From Rikenellaceae bacterium (GTDB taxonomy: Bacteria; Bacteroidota; Bacteroidia; Bacteroidales; Rikenellaceae), in NCBI GenBank assembly GCA_015059955.1, contig SUZK01000010.1, forward strand, positions 1 through 59,121: a stretch of 59,121 bases of DNA, read 5' to 3'. The position numbers and the translations under genes were made by a program. Each line of letters opens with the position of its first letter. Within the stretch, counting starts at the first letter, position 1. Shown piece after piece: positions 51,427 to 59,121 of this stretch. Under the pieces are notes generated by a model, which made no database searches, had not been told where the DNA came from, and was given only the letters and a program-made list of their open reading frames with translations.

Positions 51427-51454
51427 ATAAATATGTGTTAACATGCTTGCACAA

Positions 51455-51484
51455 AATAAAAATAGCACCCGTAAAGAGTGCTAT
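51455..51484 (-). terminator. mnmE/par operon terminator
   Basis: A 7-bp stem ATAGCAC / GTGCTAT (51462-51484), 9-nt loop, followed on the minus strand by TTTTATTTTG. It lies 43 bases beyond the mnmE stop and also just 3' of the DprA-like ORF. Confidence 0.75.
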
Positions 51485-51526
51485 ATTAATCATTTACAAT
51501 TGATTTAACTATCTACAATGGGCTGA

Positions 51527-52882
51527 TTACTTGCCGATGCAGAACTTGGAGAAAATCGAGTGGAGGATATCGTCGGAGGTAATCTCGCCAGTAATCTCTC
51601 CAATGTGGTGGATGACACGGCGAATATCCTCAGAGATAAGGTCGGCGGGCAACCCACTACGCATAGCGCGACGAGCATCGTTGAGAGCCTCAGCAGCATC
51701 GCTTAGTGCGGCATAATGGCGCATATTGCTGACGACAACCGAGCCTGACGACAGCTGCGATGTGTCGACAACAGAGCGTAGATGCGCTCTTAGCTCATCG
51801 ATACCATCGCCATATTTTGCAGATATGGTCAAGGTGTCGTTATCAGCTTCAAATTTACTTGATGTGGATGTATCTATTTTGTTGATAACTCGAATATAGC
51901 GTTGGTTGTCCCTGATGCTAATATCGTCATACTTTGGGTTGTCGACAGGTGCTACATGAACAATGATATTTGCTCGCTCGATAGCACGCATTGCACGGTC
52001 TATACCCATCTGTTCAAGCGTATCATCCGTAGTGCGTATGCCCGCAGTATCTACAAAGCGGAAGCGTATACCATCAATCGTCGTTGTGGCCTCTATCGTG
52101 TCGCGCGTAGTACCCGCAATATCCGACACCATAGCGCAATCGTCACCAATAAGTGTATTTAGAAGTGTACTCTTGCCAGCATTTGGCTCACCGATAATCG
52201 CTACCGATACACCGTTTTTCAAGACATTACCTATGGCAAACGACGATTTCAGCTCTCGCACGCTATCGTCAATATCTTGGAGCAGTTTATTTAGTGTATC
52301 ACGATTGGCAAACTCTACGTCCTCCTCCGAGAAGTCGAGCTCAAGCTCAAGGAGCGAGCATAGGCGTACAAGCTCATCGTGAAGTGCAGATAGACGATTA
52401 GAGTAGTCACCGCGCATCTGTGTGGATGCCACGTTGTGTGACCATGCAGAATCGGATGATATGATATCCGCAACTGCCTCAGCACGGCTAAGGTCCATCT
52501 TGCCAGCGAGGAAGGCTCTGCGTGTGAACTCACCAGGTGTTGCCATCACCGCTCCATGTTCGATGGCAAGGCGTATGACCTCCGAGGTTATGTACTCCGA
52601 GCCATGCAGTGTAAACTCAACGATATCATCGCCAGTATATGAGTGTGGTGCACGAAATAGAGCCGCAACAACATCGTCGATAACCTCGCCCGTAGTGCGT
52701 ACGATGGTGCCGTAATGGAGTGTGTAGCCCTTTGCTACGGATAGAGGTTGACGACCTCTAAACATAGCATCGGCTATCTCTATGGCGCGTTCACCACATA
52801 GGCGCACAACCATCACAGCCCCACCAGTTGCTGTGGCCGAAGCGATGATAGTTGTCGATGTATCGAAATAGTTGTGTTGCAT
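51527..52882 (-). CDS. mnmE: tRNA modification GTPase MnmE
   Basis: With MnmG installs the cmnm5 group at U34 of tRNAs. 451 aa. Seen: the N-terminal formyl-THF-binding domain (GGAVMVVRLCGERAIEIA, LHGSEYITSEVI), the helical domain, the inserted G domain (GEPNAGKSTLLNTLIG, DIAGTTRDTIE, DTAG, with NKID), and the invariant C-terminal FCIGK with the catalytic Cys. Last gene of the par operon, 5 bases after mltD. Confidence 0.96.
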   Translation of the reverse strand: MQHNYFDTSTTIIASATATGGAVMVVRLCGERAIEIADAMFRGRQPLSVAKGYTLHYGTIVRTTGEVIDDVVAALFRAPHSYTGDDIVEFTLHGSEYITSEVIRLAIEHGAVMATPGEFTRRAFLAGKMDLSRAEAVADIISSDSAWSHNVASTQMRGDYSNRLSALHDELVRLCSLLELELDFSEEDVEFANRDTLNKLLQDIDDSVRELKSSFAIGNVLKNGVSVAIIGEPNAGKSTLLNTLIGDDCAMVSDIAGTTRDTIEATTTIDGIRFRFVDTAGIRTTDDTLEQMGIDRAMRAIERANIIVHVAPVDNPKYDDISIRDNQRYIRVINKIDTSTSSKFEADNDTLTISAKYGDGIDELRAHLRSVVDTSQLSSGSVVVSNMRHYAALSDAAEALNDARRAMRSGLPADLISEDIRRVIHHIGEITGEITSDDILHSIFSKFCIGK

Positions 52883-52887
52883 AATCG

Positions 52888-54285
52888 CTATTTAGGGCTT
52901 ACGCGTATCTTCTGGCCAATGCTCAGTGCATCGGGGTTTGTCAAATTATTCCAGTTCATAAGCTGCTTCACCGTGCGGCCATACTTGCGAGCAATAGCAC
53001 CGAGGGTGTCGTTCTTCTTCACTACGTGTATCTTGGCAGGTGGCGCCTCAGCGCGTTTCTTCTCGATGTTTGCCTGTACGGTGAACTCCTTGAGATACTC
53101 CTCGGACTTGGCATATATTGCCTCCTCATTTATCCAGTACTCCGAGATAAGTTCTGTGGGAAGTGTCAGCGCATACTCCTTTGTTGTGGCAGGGATTATC
53201 TGCATGGTGTACTGAGGATTTAGCATCTTCAGCACCTCGATATCCACATCAATAGTCGATGATATCTGCTCCAGGTGCAGTGGGCGCGATATCATGATTG
53301 TATCGGTGGCCAGTGGCATCGGAGGTGTTGCGAGGTTCATGCCGTGAGCCTTATGGAAGGCAAAGGCGTATGTAGCACCCATATAGAGTGGCACATAGCA
53401 ACGAGTCTCGGGGAGCAGATATTCATATATATCCCAGAACGAGCCCTTATAGCCCTTGAGATCACCACCAGCGCGTACGATGGCCTTATTAACATTGCCT
53501 GGGCCAGTGTTGTACGATGCTAAGGCGAGAGTCCAATCGCCATACTGCTGATACATACTCTTGAGGTATCTTGCCGCGGCGCGTGTCGATAGTACTGGGT
53601 CGCAACGCTCGTCGACCATCGAGTTTATCTCAAGACCATATGCTCTACCCGTCTCGGGCATAAACTGCCAAAGACCCACAGCACCAGCCTTAGAACGTAT
53701 CAGAGGGTCTAAGCCCGACTCAATAAAGGCCAATGTGCGTAGCTCAATAGGTATGCCGGCCTTGATGAACTCGGCCTCAATCATTGGGAAGTAGTAGTAG
53801 GCATAGCCCATACTCTGCTCATAGCCCTTAGAAGTGAAGCGCTCGATGGCCGTACGCACCTCTTGGTTATACTTCAAGGGTACGGGCGACATGATAAGCT
53901 GCATGCGCGCCACGTATACCGAGTCCATGCTATCGGTCATGAGGGTGCTGTCGATACGCTTCGATGCGGCAAGAATCTCATCGAAATAGTTGTCGTAGGC
54001 ACGCTGCGTGGTTATCGTTCGCCACATGGCAACGACCGAGTCTATCTGCTGAGGGGTATTTATATGCTCTCGTTGACGCGTCACAGCCTCCGAGTTAAGA
54101 GTATCGGCATACGATATTGTCTTAGCATTATTTATGCTATCGATAGTCTCGGGACTTAGATACTGCTTCTTTTGTCGTTTTGACTTTTTGGGTTTTCTGT
54201 CAAGATATGATGCTTCGGCTGTTGGCACAACCATCATAATGAGCAGACCCAACATGATGAGTCGCTTTAAGTTAAGGAGTTTCAT
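52888..54285 (-). CDS. MltD-type lytic transglycosylase with LysM domain
   Basis: 465-aa exported murein hydrolase (signal 1-25). The SLT catalytic domain spans about 165-300: catalytic Glu189 in AFIESGLDP, then SKAGAVGLWQFMP and ALASYNTGPGNV. A middle LysM-like segment (about 335-395) is degenerate, and a clear LysM closes the protein (about 418-463, KNDTLGAIARKYG, LMNWNNL, LSIGQKIRV). It cleaves glycan strands for cell-wall growth. It lies between DUF5683 and mnmE in the par operon. Confidence 0.93.
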   Translation of the reverse strand: MKLLNLKRLIMLGLLIMMVVPTAEASYLDRKPKKSKRQKKQYLSPETIDSINNAKTISYADTLNSEAVTRQREHINTPQQIDSVVAMWRTITTQRAYDNYFDEILAASKRIDSTLMTDSMDSVYVARMQLIMSPVPLKYNQEVRTAIERFTSKGYEQSMGYAYYYFPMIEAEFIKAGIPIELRTLAFIESGLDPLIRSKAGAVGLWQFMPETGRAYGLEINSMVDERCDPVLSTRAAARYLKSMYQQYGDWTLALASYNTGPGNVNKAIVRAGGDLKGYKGSFWDIYEYLLPETRCYVPLYMGATYAFAFHKAHGMNLATPPMPLATDTIMISRPLHLEQISSTIDVDIEVLKMLNPQYTMQIIPATTKEYALTLPTELISEYWINEEAIYAKSEEYLKEFTVQANIEKKRAEAPPAKIHVVKKNDTLGAIARKYGRTVKQLMNWNNLTNPDALSIGQKIRVSPK

Positions 54286-54300
54286 CTATTAAGTGTGTGT

Positions 54301-55518
54301 CTAAAATTTCAGGTTCAGGCTGACTCCGAATGCCGGCTTTGTTGCGACCGCCGTATAGTCGACGTATGGCTCAAAGTTCATCGACAGGTCGTCGGAGATA
54401 TCGTAATCTTGCAGGTGGGCATCGACATGTGCGTCGATAATTTGCAGGATGTATACACCGGCAGTGAGCAAGATACAGAGGTCTCGGTTACGGCGATAGC
54501 TATCCTTCAGGTTCTTGAGGAAGGTGTCGGAGTATGCACCACGGAACTCATCGGGTGAGCCATTGGGGTACTTCTCGGGGTTATTTTTATAGTCGACGCA
54601 TAGTGAATATGCCGTTTTGAAGCGCTTATAACCTCGGTTGTTCCAGTCGATGGTGTATATCGTCGAGGCGAGGCCACCAATGACAATCGGCACACGCCAG
54701 TAGCTCTTATTGAATATCTGACCAGCGCCAGGGCATATGGTCGATAGGGTAGTCGCCTTCTTGACCTTCGATACGTCGTTGGTGGTATAGTTCACGGCGG
54801 CATCACCAATAAAATATATGTACGTAGCGATGGCTAAACCTGCGTATATCTGCTGGCGGGTGTTGCTACGTATCATGCGTGTCTGTATGGCATCAAGCTC
54901 CTTGGTGCGCATATAGCCATGGTCTACGAGGTACTGGTCATACTCCGCCTTGATGGGTTTGTACTGCTTATTCTCGTGAATAAAGAGTCCCAATGTTGTT
55001 CCGACAACGGGATACAGAATACCCAACTTCCAGTACTGCTTATTATATATTTGGCCGAAGCCTGGTAGTGGCAACGATAGCCAACACATCTTCGATAGAC
55101 CCATCGAGTCACTGATAAATGGCTTGCGAACTTCGCCTCGCTTGTTAAGACGTATTCGTTTGCCATCGGGAGAGATACTATCACCACGGCTACGTATTAG
55201 TGAGTCGCGCTTTAGCTGTGCGGCGACGACACTACGCATAGAGTCGCGCGATGCTATGCTGAGTAGGTCGAAATTCTCATTTCGCTGGCGACCAATAGAG
55301 TCGAGGATGCTGAAATAGAGAGAGTCACGATGTGCCGCCGCCAACTCCTTCTCTCGCTGAAGAGCCAGTGAGTCGATGGGCACAAGTCCACCCTTGTTGA
55401 TGGTTCGCACATTACCACGCACCCTGTCACGGTTAAGCTCCTGGGCAGATACGCCATTGGAACTTACCGCTACGGCAAGCACTGCGATAATGATTGTTAT
55501 GACTCGACGAATACTCAT
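54301..55518 (-). CDS. DUF5683 membrane protein, exported
   Basis: 405-aa protein with a signal peptide (1-25, cleavage after VSA), a charged N-terminal third (about 30-140, rich in R, D and S), and the DUF5683 domain. Seen: SLPLPGFGQIYNKQYWKLGILY and its internal echo STICPGAGQIFNKSYWRVPIVI, i.e. a duplicated PGxGQIxNKxYW motif, each followed by hydrophobic segments. The final strand SLNLKF looks like an outer-membrane ending. Bacteroidota-specific, usually between parB and mltD; function unknown. Confidence 0.85.
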   Translation of the reverse strand: MSIRRVITIIIAVLAVAVSSNGVSAQELNRDRVRGNVRTINKGGLVPIDSLALQREKELAAAHRDSLYFSILDSIGRQRNENFDLLSIASRDSMRSVVAAQLKRDSLIRSRGDSISPDGKRIRLNKRGEVRKPFISDSMGLSKMCWLSLPLPGFGQIYNKQYWKLGILYPVVGTTLGLFIHENKQYKPIKAEYDQYLVDHGYMRTKELDAIQTRMIRSNTRQQIYAGLAIATYIYFIGDAAVNYTTNDVSKVKKATTLSTICPGAGQIFNKSYWRVPIVIGGLASTIYTIDWNNRGYKRFKTAYSLCVDYKNNPEKYPNGSPDEFRGAYSDTFLKNLKDSYRRNRDLCILLTAGVYILQIIDAHVDAHLQDYDISDDLSMNFEPYVDYTAVATKPAFGVSLNLKF

Positions 55519-55546
55519 TACTATAACTAACGTCTATGCTGCGTAA

Positions 55547-56413
55547 TTATTTTATGCGTCTTAGGCGCTCGATAAGCTGTTCAACATCGCCCTCCGTGGC
55601 ACACTCAATGGTGATACGACAGCTGCCACTCTTGGTGCGCTTTATCGATATATTCTCGGTCACAAGACGTTCGAACTCATCGACAAGCAGAGCGTAGCTC
55701 TCGGGGTACTCCTCGTCATCGGCAACAGTGCTACTTGGGGTCTCGTTGAGCTTACGGGCAATCTCCTCGACCTGACGAACAGATAAACCTCGCTTGACAC
55801 ACTTCTTAAGCACCTTCAACTGCTGCTCGGGTGCTATGCCAGCAATGGCCTTAGCGTGGCCAACCGTAACCAAGCCCTCCTTAAGTGCAAGCTGCACCTC
55901 CGAGGGAAGTGATAGTAGACGCAGATAGTTCGATACCGTAGAGCGCTTCTTGCCCACCTTATCGGCCATAGCCTCCTGCGTAAGACCACACTCCTCGATA
56001 AGGCGCTGCATGCTGATAGCTATCTCTATGGCATTCAGGTCCTGACGCTGGATGTTCTCAACCAATGCCATAGCATGGAGATTTTCGTCATCCACCTCGC
56101 GTATATACGCAGGCAGAGTCTCAAGACCCGCCATCTGCGCTGCACGCCAGCGACGCTCACCACTGATGATTGTATACTTACCATCGGCACGACGACGTAG
56201 CGTAATAGGCTGTATTAGGCCGAGCTGAGCAATGGAAGCAGAGAGCTCTCCTAAGGCCTCCTCATCAAAGGCTGTACGAGGCTGAAGTGGGTTGGGCTCG
56301 ATGCTCGATATCGCTACCTCTGCCATCTCGGACATAGGCTTTGCCTTGGGCGTAAGGTCGCCAAAGAGCGCATCAAGGCCTCGGCCTAATCCTCGTTTTT
56401 TCTGTGCGGTCAT
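55547..56413 (-). CDS. parB: Chromosome partitioning protein ParB
   Basis: 288-aa centromere-binding CTPase. Seen: the GLGRGLDALFGD N-terminus (ParA contact), the ParB/Spo0J domain with PNPLQPR, ISGERRWRAAQMAGL (CTP-binding GERRxRA box), ENIQRQDLNAIE, the HTH with SQEAMADKVGKKRSTVSNYLR, and a C-terminal dimer domain with IERLRRIK. Follows parA by 26 bases. I did not find a classic parS (GTTTCACGTGAAAC) in the window. Confidence 0.95.
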   Translation of the reverse strand: MTAQKKRGLGRGLDALFGDLTPKAKPMSEMAEVAISSIEPNPLQPRTAFDEEALGELSASIAQLGLIQPITLRRRADGKYTIISGERRWRAAQMAGLETLPAYIREVDDENLHAMALVENIQRQDLNAIEIAISMQRLIEECGLTQEAMADKVGKKRSTVSNYLRLLSLPSEVQLALKEGLVTVGHAKAIAGIAPEQQLKVLKKCVKRGLSVRQVEEIARKLNETPSSTVADDEEYPESYALLVDEFERLVTENISIKRTKSGSCRITIECATEGDVEQLIERLRRIK

Positions 56414-56439
56414 ATTGATAGTTAATGTTTTAGTCGTTG

Positions 56440-57201
56440 TTATTTACGGTTGCGCTTTAGGAACTCGCGAGCTAAATTTAGATAGTTCACAGAGCCCGAT
56501 GCCGAAGCGTCGTAGAGCATGATTGGCTTGCCATGTGATGGTGCCTCGCCAAGACGGATGTTACGCTGGATGATAGTCTCGTATGCTAACTCACCAAAGT
56601 GCTCGCGCACCTCGCCAACAACTTGGTTGTTAAGTCGGTTACGCATATACATCGTAAGCACAAAGCCCTCAATCTGCAAGTCGGGATTTAGACGGCTCTT
56701 GACCATCTTGATTGTGTTTAGCAGCTTGCTTAGTCCCTCAAGGGCGAGATACTCACACTGCACGGGGACCATAACCGAGTCGGCAGCAGTGAGGATATTC
56801 ACCGTGGTAAAGCCGAGCGATGGCGAGCAGTCGATGAATATATAGTCGTACGACTCGCGCACCGAGTCAACGATGCCCTTTATGATATGGTGGGCGTTGT
56901 CCATATTTGGGAGCTCCGTATCGGCAGCAACAAGGTTGATTGAAGAGGGTAGTACCCACAACTTCTTGATGTCCTCGCTATGCTGTATCACCTCCTCGGC
57001 GCGACACTTGCCCACGATGCACTCATATATGCCATCCAAGGTGATATCGAAGCCCAAACCCGACGTAGCATTTGCCTGAGGGTCGGCGTCGATAAGGAGC
57101 ACTCGTTTGCCGAGTAGCGCAACCGAGGCGGCGAGATTTATCGCCGTCGTAGTCTTTCCAACACCACCTTTTTGATTTGCTAAAGCAACAACTTTTGCCA
57201 T
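56440..57201 (-). CDS. parA: Chromosome partitioning ATPase ParA
   Basis: 253-aa ParA/Soj ATPase. Seen: deviant Walker A NQKGGVGKTT (residues 8-17), LLIDADPQANAT, the IDCSPSLG Walker B region, and MVPVQCEYLALEGL. Short N-terminus without a HTH, i.e. the chromosomal Soj type. First gene of parA-parB-DUF5683-mltD-mnmE. Confidence 0.95.
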   Translation of the reverse strand: MAKVVALANQKGGVGKTTTAINLAASVALLGKRVLLIDADPQANATSGLGFDITLDGIYECIVGKCRAEEVIQHSEDIKKLWVLPSSINLVAADTELPNMDNAHHIIKGIVDSVRESYDYIFIDCSPSLGFTTVNILTAADSVMVPVQCEYLALEGLSKLLNTIKMVKSRLNPDLQIEGFVLTMYMRNRLNNQVVGEVREHFGELAYETIIQRNIRLGEAPSHGKPIMLYDASASGSVNYLNLAREFLKRNRK

Positions 57202-57232
57202 GCCTTACTCTTTTCTACTTAAATAATACGGG

Positions 57233-57240
57233 CAAAAATA
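57233..57240 (-). promoter_or_regulatory. parA -7 box
   Basis: TATTTTTG on the minus strand fits TAnnTTTG, 31 bases before the parA ATG. No good -33 element. Confidence 0.45.
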
Positions 57241-57284
57241 ATAAATTTTATCGGATTTTGTAGTCCTATATCGATAAAATAACG

Positions 57285-57292
57285 TATCTTTG
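57285..57292 (+). promoter_or_regulatory. CPBP gene -7 box
   Basis: TATCTTTG, perfect TAnnTTTG, about 60 bases upstream of the chosen ATG. Divergent to the parA promoter. Confidence 0.55.
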
Positions 57293-57353
57293 TTTGATTT
57301 TTGCTGCCAATGCTATGCAAATATGTGTAATTGTCGGCAGAAATCACCACCAT

Positions 57354-58181
57354 ATGACTACTATGAAAAAGAGAACTATTAATAGAATAGGTGTTGCCGG
57401 TGTCGATATATTCGCCTTTGTGGTGATATATCTGTTGGTTCAACTCGCAGTATCATTCATCTTCGCCAACTATGTTGATTGGATATATGGCAGTGATGGC
57501 AAAGTGACCGATTATGGCTTCTTCACTATCTACCTATGCAGCATGGTGCCCATACTCCTATTCACGACACGTTACGAGAGCAGGCGCCATAAGTATTCGA
57601 CTCCCGTTATGTCATCGTGGCGAGGGTTTGACCCAACGGCTATTCTTTGGGGATTTATACTGCTTGCGTGTGCAAGCATAGCATTGTCGCCTATTAAGAT
57701 GGTGCTGCCACCCACAGAACGTGCAATGCCTATGGGTGGATGGACACTCGCAACAGTGTGTATATTAGCGCCTATATTTGAGGAGATTATATTCCGCGGA
57801 AGGCTATTTTCGATGTTGCATCGCTCGGTAGGTGCACTATCATCGGCTGTAATCACAGCACTACTCTTCGGCCTTGTTCATGGCGACCCACGTGTGATGA
57901 TTGATGGATTTGTTGCTGGCATGATATTCAGCTTCCTCTACATTCGTAAGGGGTCGATAATAGCTCCAATACTTGTGCACATGTGCAACAATGCCATTGC
58001 CTATGCCATAATGATACTATCGTATCAGGATAAGAGTGCAGCACAGATTCTTGGCGAGTCTGTCGACATGACTATTGTATATATCGTTTCGGTAGTAGTC
58101 ATGCTTGTGGGCTTTGCAGTTGTCATCCGCACGCTACGACGCTATGGCAGGGGCGTTGCTGAGCCATCGGCAATACCATAG
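57354..58181 (+). CDS. CPBP family intramembrane glutamic endopeptidase
   Basis: About 275-aa polytopic membrane protein (ATG at 57354; 57315 and 57363 are alternatives). Seen: six to eight hydrophobic segments and the Rce1/CPBP motifs in order: EEIIFRGR (double Glu), FGLVHGD (His), and HMCNN. The family processes prenylated or other membrane proteins and also includes bacteriocin self-immunity proteins. No bacteriocin gene is adjacent. It diverges from parA. Confidence 0.88.
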   Translation: MTTMKKRTINRIGVAGVDIFAFVVIYLLVQLAVSFIFANYVDWIYGSDGKVTDYGFFTIYLCSMVPILLFTTRYESRRHKYSTPVMSSWRGFDPTAILWGFILLACASIALSPIKMVLPPTERAMPMGGWTLATVCILAPIFEEIIFRGRLFSMLHRSVGALSSAVITALLFGLVHGDPRVMIDGFVAGMIFSFLYIRKGSIIAPILVHMCNNAIAYAIMILSYQDKSAAQILGESVDMTIVYIVSVVVMLVGFAVVIRTLRRYGRGVAEPSAIP

Positions 58182-58265
58182 AGACTCATGGTAGCTCTTC
58201 GCTGCGTTCGCATTAAATCGTCATCGCGCAGAATAGTATCGCGACAACGCCTCTTCACTCTCGCA
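58182..58265. other. Non-coding gap between CPBP gene and element 2
   Basis: 84 bases after the CPBP stop. No terminator with a T-run, no promoter or ORF seen; only short GC-rich imperfect repeats (ATCGCGCAGA, ATCGCGACAA). Confidence 0.4.
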
Positions 58266-58316
58266 TGTTGCTTGTTGATTTGTTGATTTACCCTATGTAT
58301 TTCAACAAATCAACAA
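58266..58316. repeat. Element 2 left terminal repeat (51-bp inverted repeat, itself a hairpin)
   Basis: Contains arm TTGTTGATTTGTTGA (58272-58286), spacer TTTACCCTATGTATT (58287-58301), and arm TCAACAAATCAACAA (58302-58316). The arm is made of the 8-mer TTGTTGAT repeated. It is the exact reverse complement of 58538-58588. Confidence 0.9.
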
Positions 58317-58537
58317 ACATCATACTTCGTAATAATATATCAGTGGGGATATATATATGTCAATATATATATGTTGACCCAATATATATTATAATATATA
58401 TCAGTAGAGAGTATATATACTCCATTGATATATCAATAATGAGAGTATCTCCTACTCTCCCTACTGATACAAAAGAGAGAGTCGGCGACAATGCGTCACC
58501 AACTCCTCCCTTGATACTATATTATTGATAAGTGGTG
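58317..58537. other. AT-rich, hairpin-rich centre of element 2
   Basis: 221 bases without an ORF or promoter consensus. Features: TATCAGT 21 nt after the left arm (58338-58344) and again at 58399. TATCAGTAG-AGAGTA (58399-58413) is complementary to TACTCT-CC-CTACTGATA (58453-58469), a 15-bp stem with a 2-nt bulge. Within it lie palindromes GAGTATATATACTC and TTGATATATCAA. GTCAA / TTGAC surrounds a TA run near 58359-58378. Confidence 0.65.
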
Positions 58538-58588
58538 TTGTTGATTTGTTGAAATACATAGGGTAAATCAACAAATCAACAAGCAACA
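58538..58588. repeat. Element 2 right terminal repeat
   Basis: Reverse complement of 58266-58316, perfect over 51 bp (arm TTGTTGATTTGTTGA, core AATACATAGGGTAAA, arm TCAACAAATCAACAA, then GCAACA). It ends exactly one base before the stop codon (58589-58591) of the AAA ATPase gene. Confidence 0.9.
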
Positions 58589-59121
58589 CTACTCAGTGCG
58601 CTTTAAGAGTCTACACACTCCAGAGCGCTCTTTATACCCCAGCGCGTCGGCAATCTCTTGCAGCGTCTTGCCCTCTTCGCGCATGGCGCGAGCCATGATA
58701 ACCTTCTCGTCCATCTCCTCATTACGCTCTTTCAGGCGTGCAAAGGGTACACGTTCGCCCGTAGCCTCGAAGTTTAGCGCATCCGTAAAGCGTAGCTCGA
58801 ACGAGTCGTGCTTATAGTCGTTCGAGAGGTAGTTACCCTTAACGATGCATAGGTGGCGTATGTCGTGGCGCTCGGGGTCGGGGCGTAGCTCCATCATTAG
58901 TCGCATCTTAGCCTCGAAGCCCTGCGAGCCTATGGCGTTGTGCTTCGATGGCGCAAGGCTCTCGGTGCGCTTGCCCGTATGGTGCAGGAAGATAAAGAGC
59001 GTGTCGTAACGCGCCGCCAACGTCGAGAATGCCTGTATGAAGCTACGTACGCGGTTGTTCTCGTTCATAGGGCCTGTGTAGAGGTCGGCAAAGGCATCGA
59101 CGATGACCACATCAGGGGTGT
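58589..59121 (-). CDS. RepA-like AAA ATPase, 5' part outside the window
   Basis: Partial: the frame runs off the right edge (last residues visible TPDVVIVDAF). Seen: a hydrophobic Walker B strand VVIVDAFADLYTG, the following ARYDTLFIFLHHTGKR (RecA-like sensor strand and HHTGK), SQGFEAKMRLMMELR, and a C-terminal HTH (EGKTLQEIADALGYKERSGV). This is the layout of RepA/AAA_25 replicative helicase-like proteins found on plasmids, phages and integrated elements. It may belong to mobile DNA beyond the window. Element 2 directly abuts its stop. Confidence 0.7.
   Translation of the reverse strand, partial: TPDVVIVDAFADLYTGPMNENNRVRSFIQAFSTLAARYDTLFIFLHHTGKRTESLAPSKHNAIGSQGFEAKMRLMMELRPDPERHDIRHLCIVKGNYLSNDYKHDSFELRFTDALNFEATGERVPFARLKERNEEMDEKVIMARAMREEGKTLQEIADALGYKERSGVCRLLKRTE

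Overview
This window reads as chromosomal DNA from a Bacteroidota bacterium of the order Bacteroidales, most likely a Rikenellaceae (Alistipes-like) gut species. Several things support this. At least fifteen genes are preceded by the Bacteroidota sigma-ABfr promoter (TTTG or TTG, about 19-20 bp, TAnnTTTG). Shine-Dalgarno sites are generally absent. Many families are largely Bacteroidota-restricted (DUF3276, DUF4252, DUF4491, DUF4836, DUF5683, BACON lipoproteins, Rho with a long N-terminal insert). A threonine-synthase-like protein looks like cysteate synthase, which feeds the sulfonolipids typical of Alistipes and Odoribacter. The genus is inference; the phylum is well supported.

Layout. 1-12.4 kb: typA-rpiB, a WYL regulator with aroB, a DUF3276-mnmA-VTT-aroE run, and an ettA-hisS-ctp operon. 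12.45-13.28 kb: a non-coding block with three tandem hairpin repeats and one inverted copy (element 1). 13.3-20.5 kb: rubrerythrin, a CapA-like phosphoesterase, an EamA transporter, an ECF sigma/anti-sigma/beta-barrel/DUF4252/DUF4252 operon, DUF4491 and a DcaP-like porin. 20.7-25.5 kb: a TolC-HlyD-permease-permease exporter with no ATPase gene. 25.6-33.3 kb: alanine dehydrogenase, a YgbA-CAT-like-MsrA operon, DUF1295, S1/P1 nuclease, rho, a pRiA4b ORF-3-like protein and miaA. 33.4-41.5 kb: a membrane Ser/Thr kinase with a long structured leader, an Uup-type ABC-F ATPase, GNAT, an FtsX-like permease/ATPase pair and a DUF4836-like lipoprotein. 41.7-50.5 kb: cysteate synthase-manA-LuxR, BACON lipoprotein, VanX-type dipeptidase, a secreted clan-CD-like peptidase, udk and gyrB. 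50.6-51.4 kb: a structured RNA candidate running straight into a small DprA-like ORF. 51.5-57.2 kb: parA-parB-DUF5683-mltD-mnmE. 57.3-59.1 kb: a CPBP protease, a second palindrome-bounded element (element 2) and the 3' part of a RepA-like AAA ATPase that leaves the window.

Most genes are housekeeping or envelope functions in short operons separated by strong, often bidirectional, terminators. I saw no tRNA, rRNA, CRISPR array, transposase or integrase.

The most unusual signals are non-coding. First, elements 1 and 2 share one architecture: hairpin-forming terminal repeats with a common core (TTTWCCCTATGWWTTT) but unrelated, perfectly self-complementary arms, placed as inverted repeats around AT-rich, hairpin-rich DNA. 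Second, a roughly 260-nt RNA candidate has its own promoter and a terminator whose U-tract touches the start codon of a minimal DprA-like gene. Third, a long, branched leader (or sRNA) lies upstream of the Ser/Thr kinase. All coordinates and motifs come from reading by eye; no search or folding program was run.
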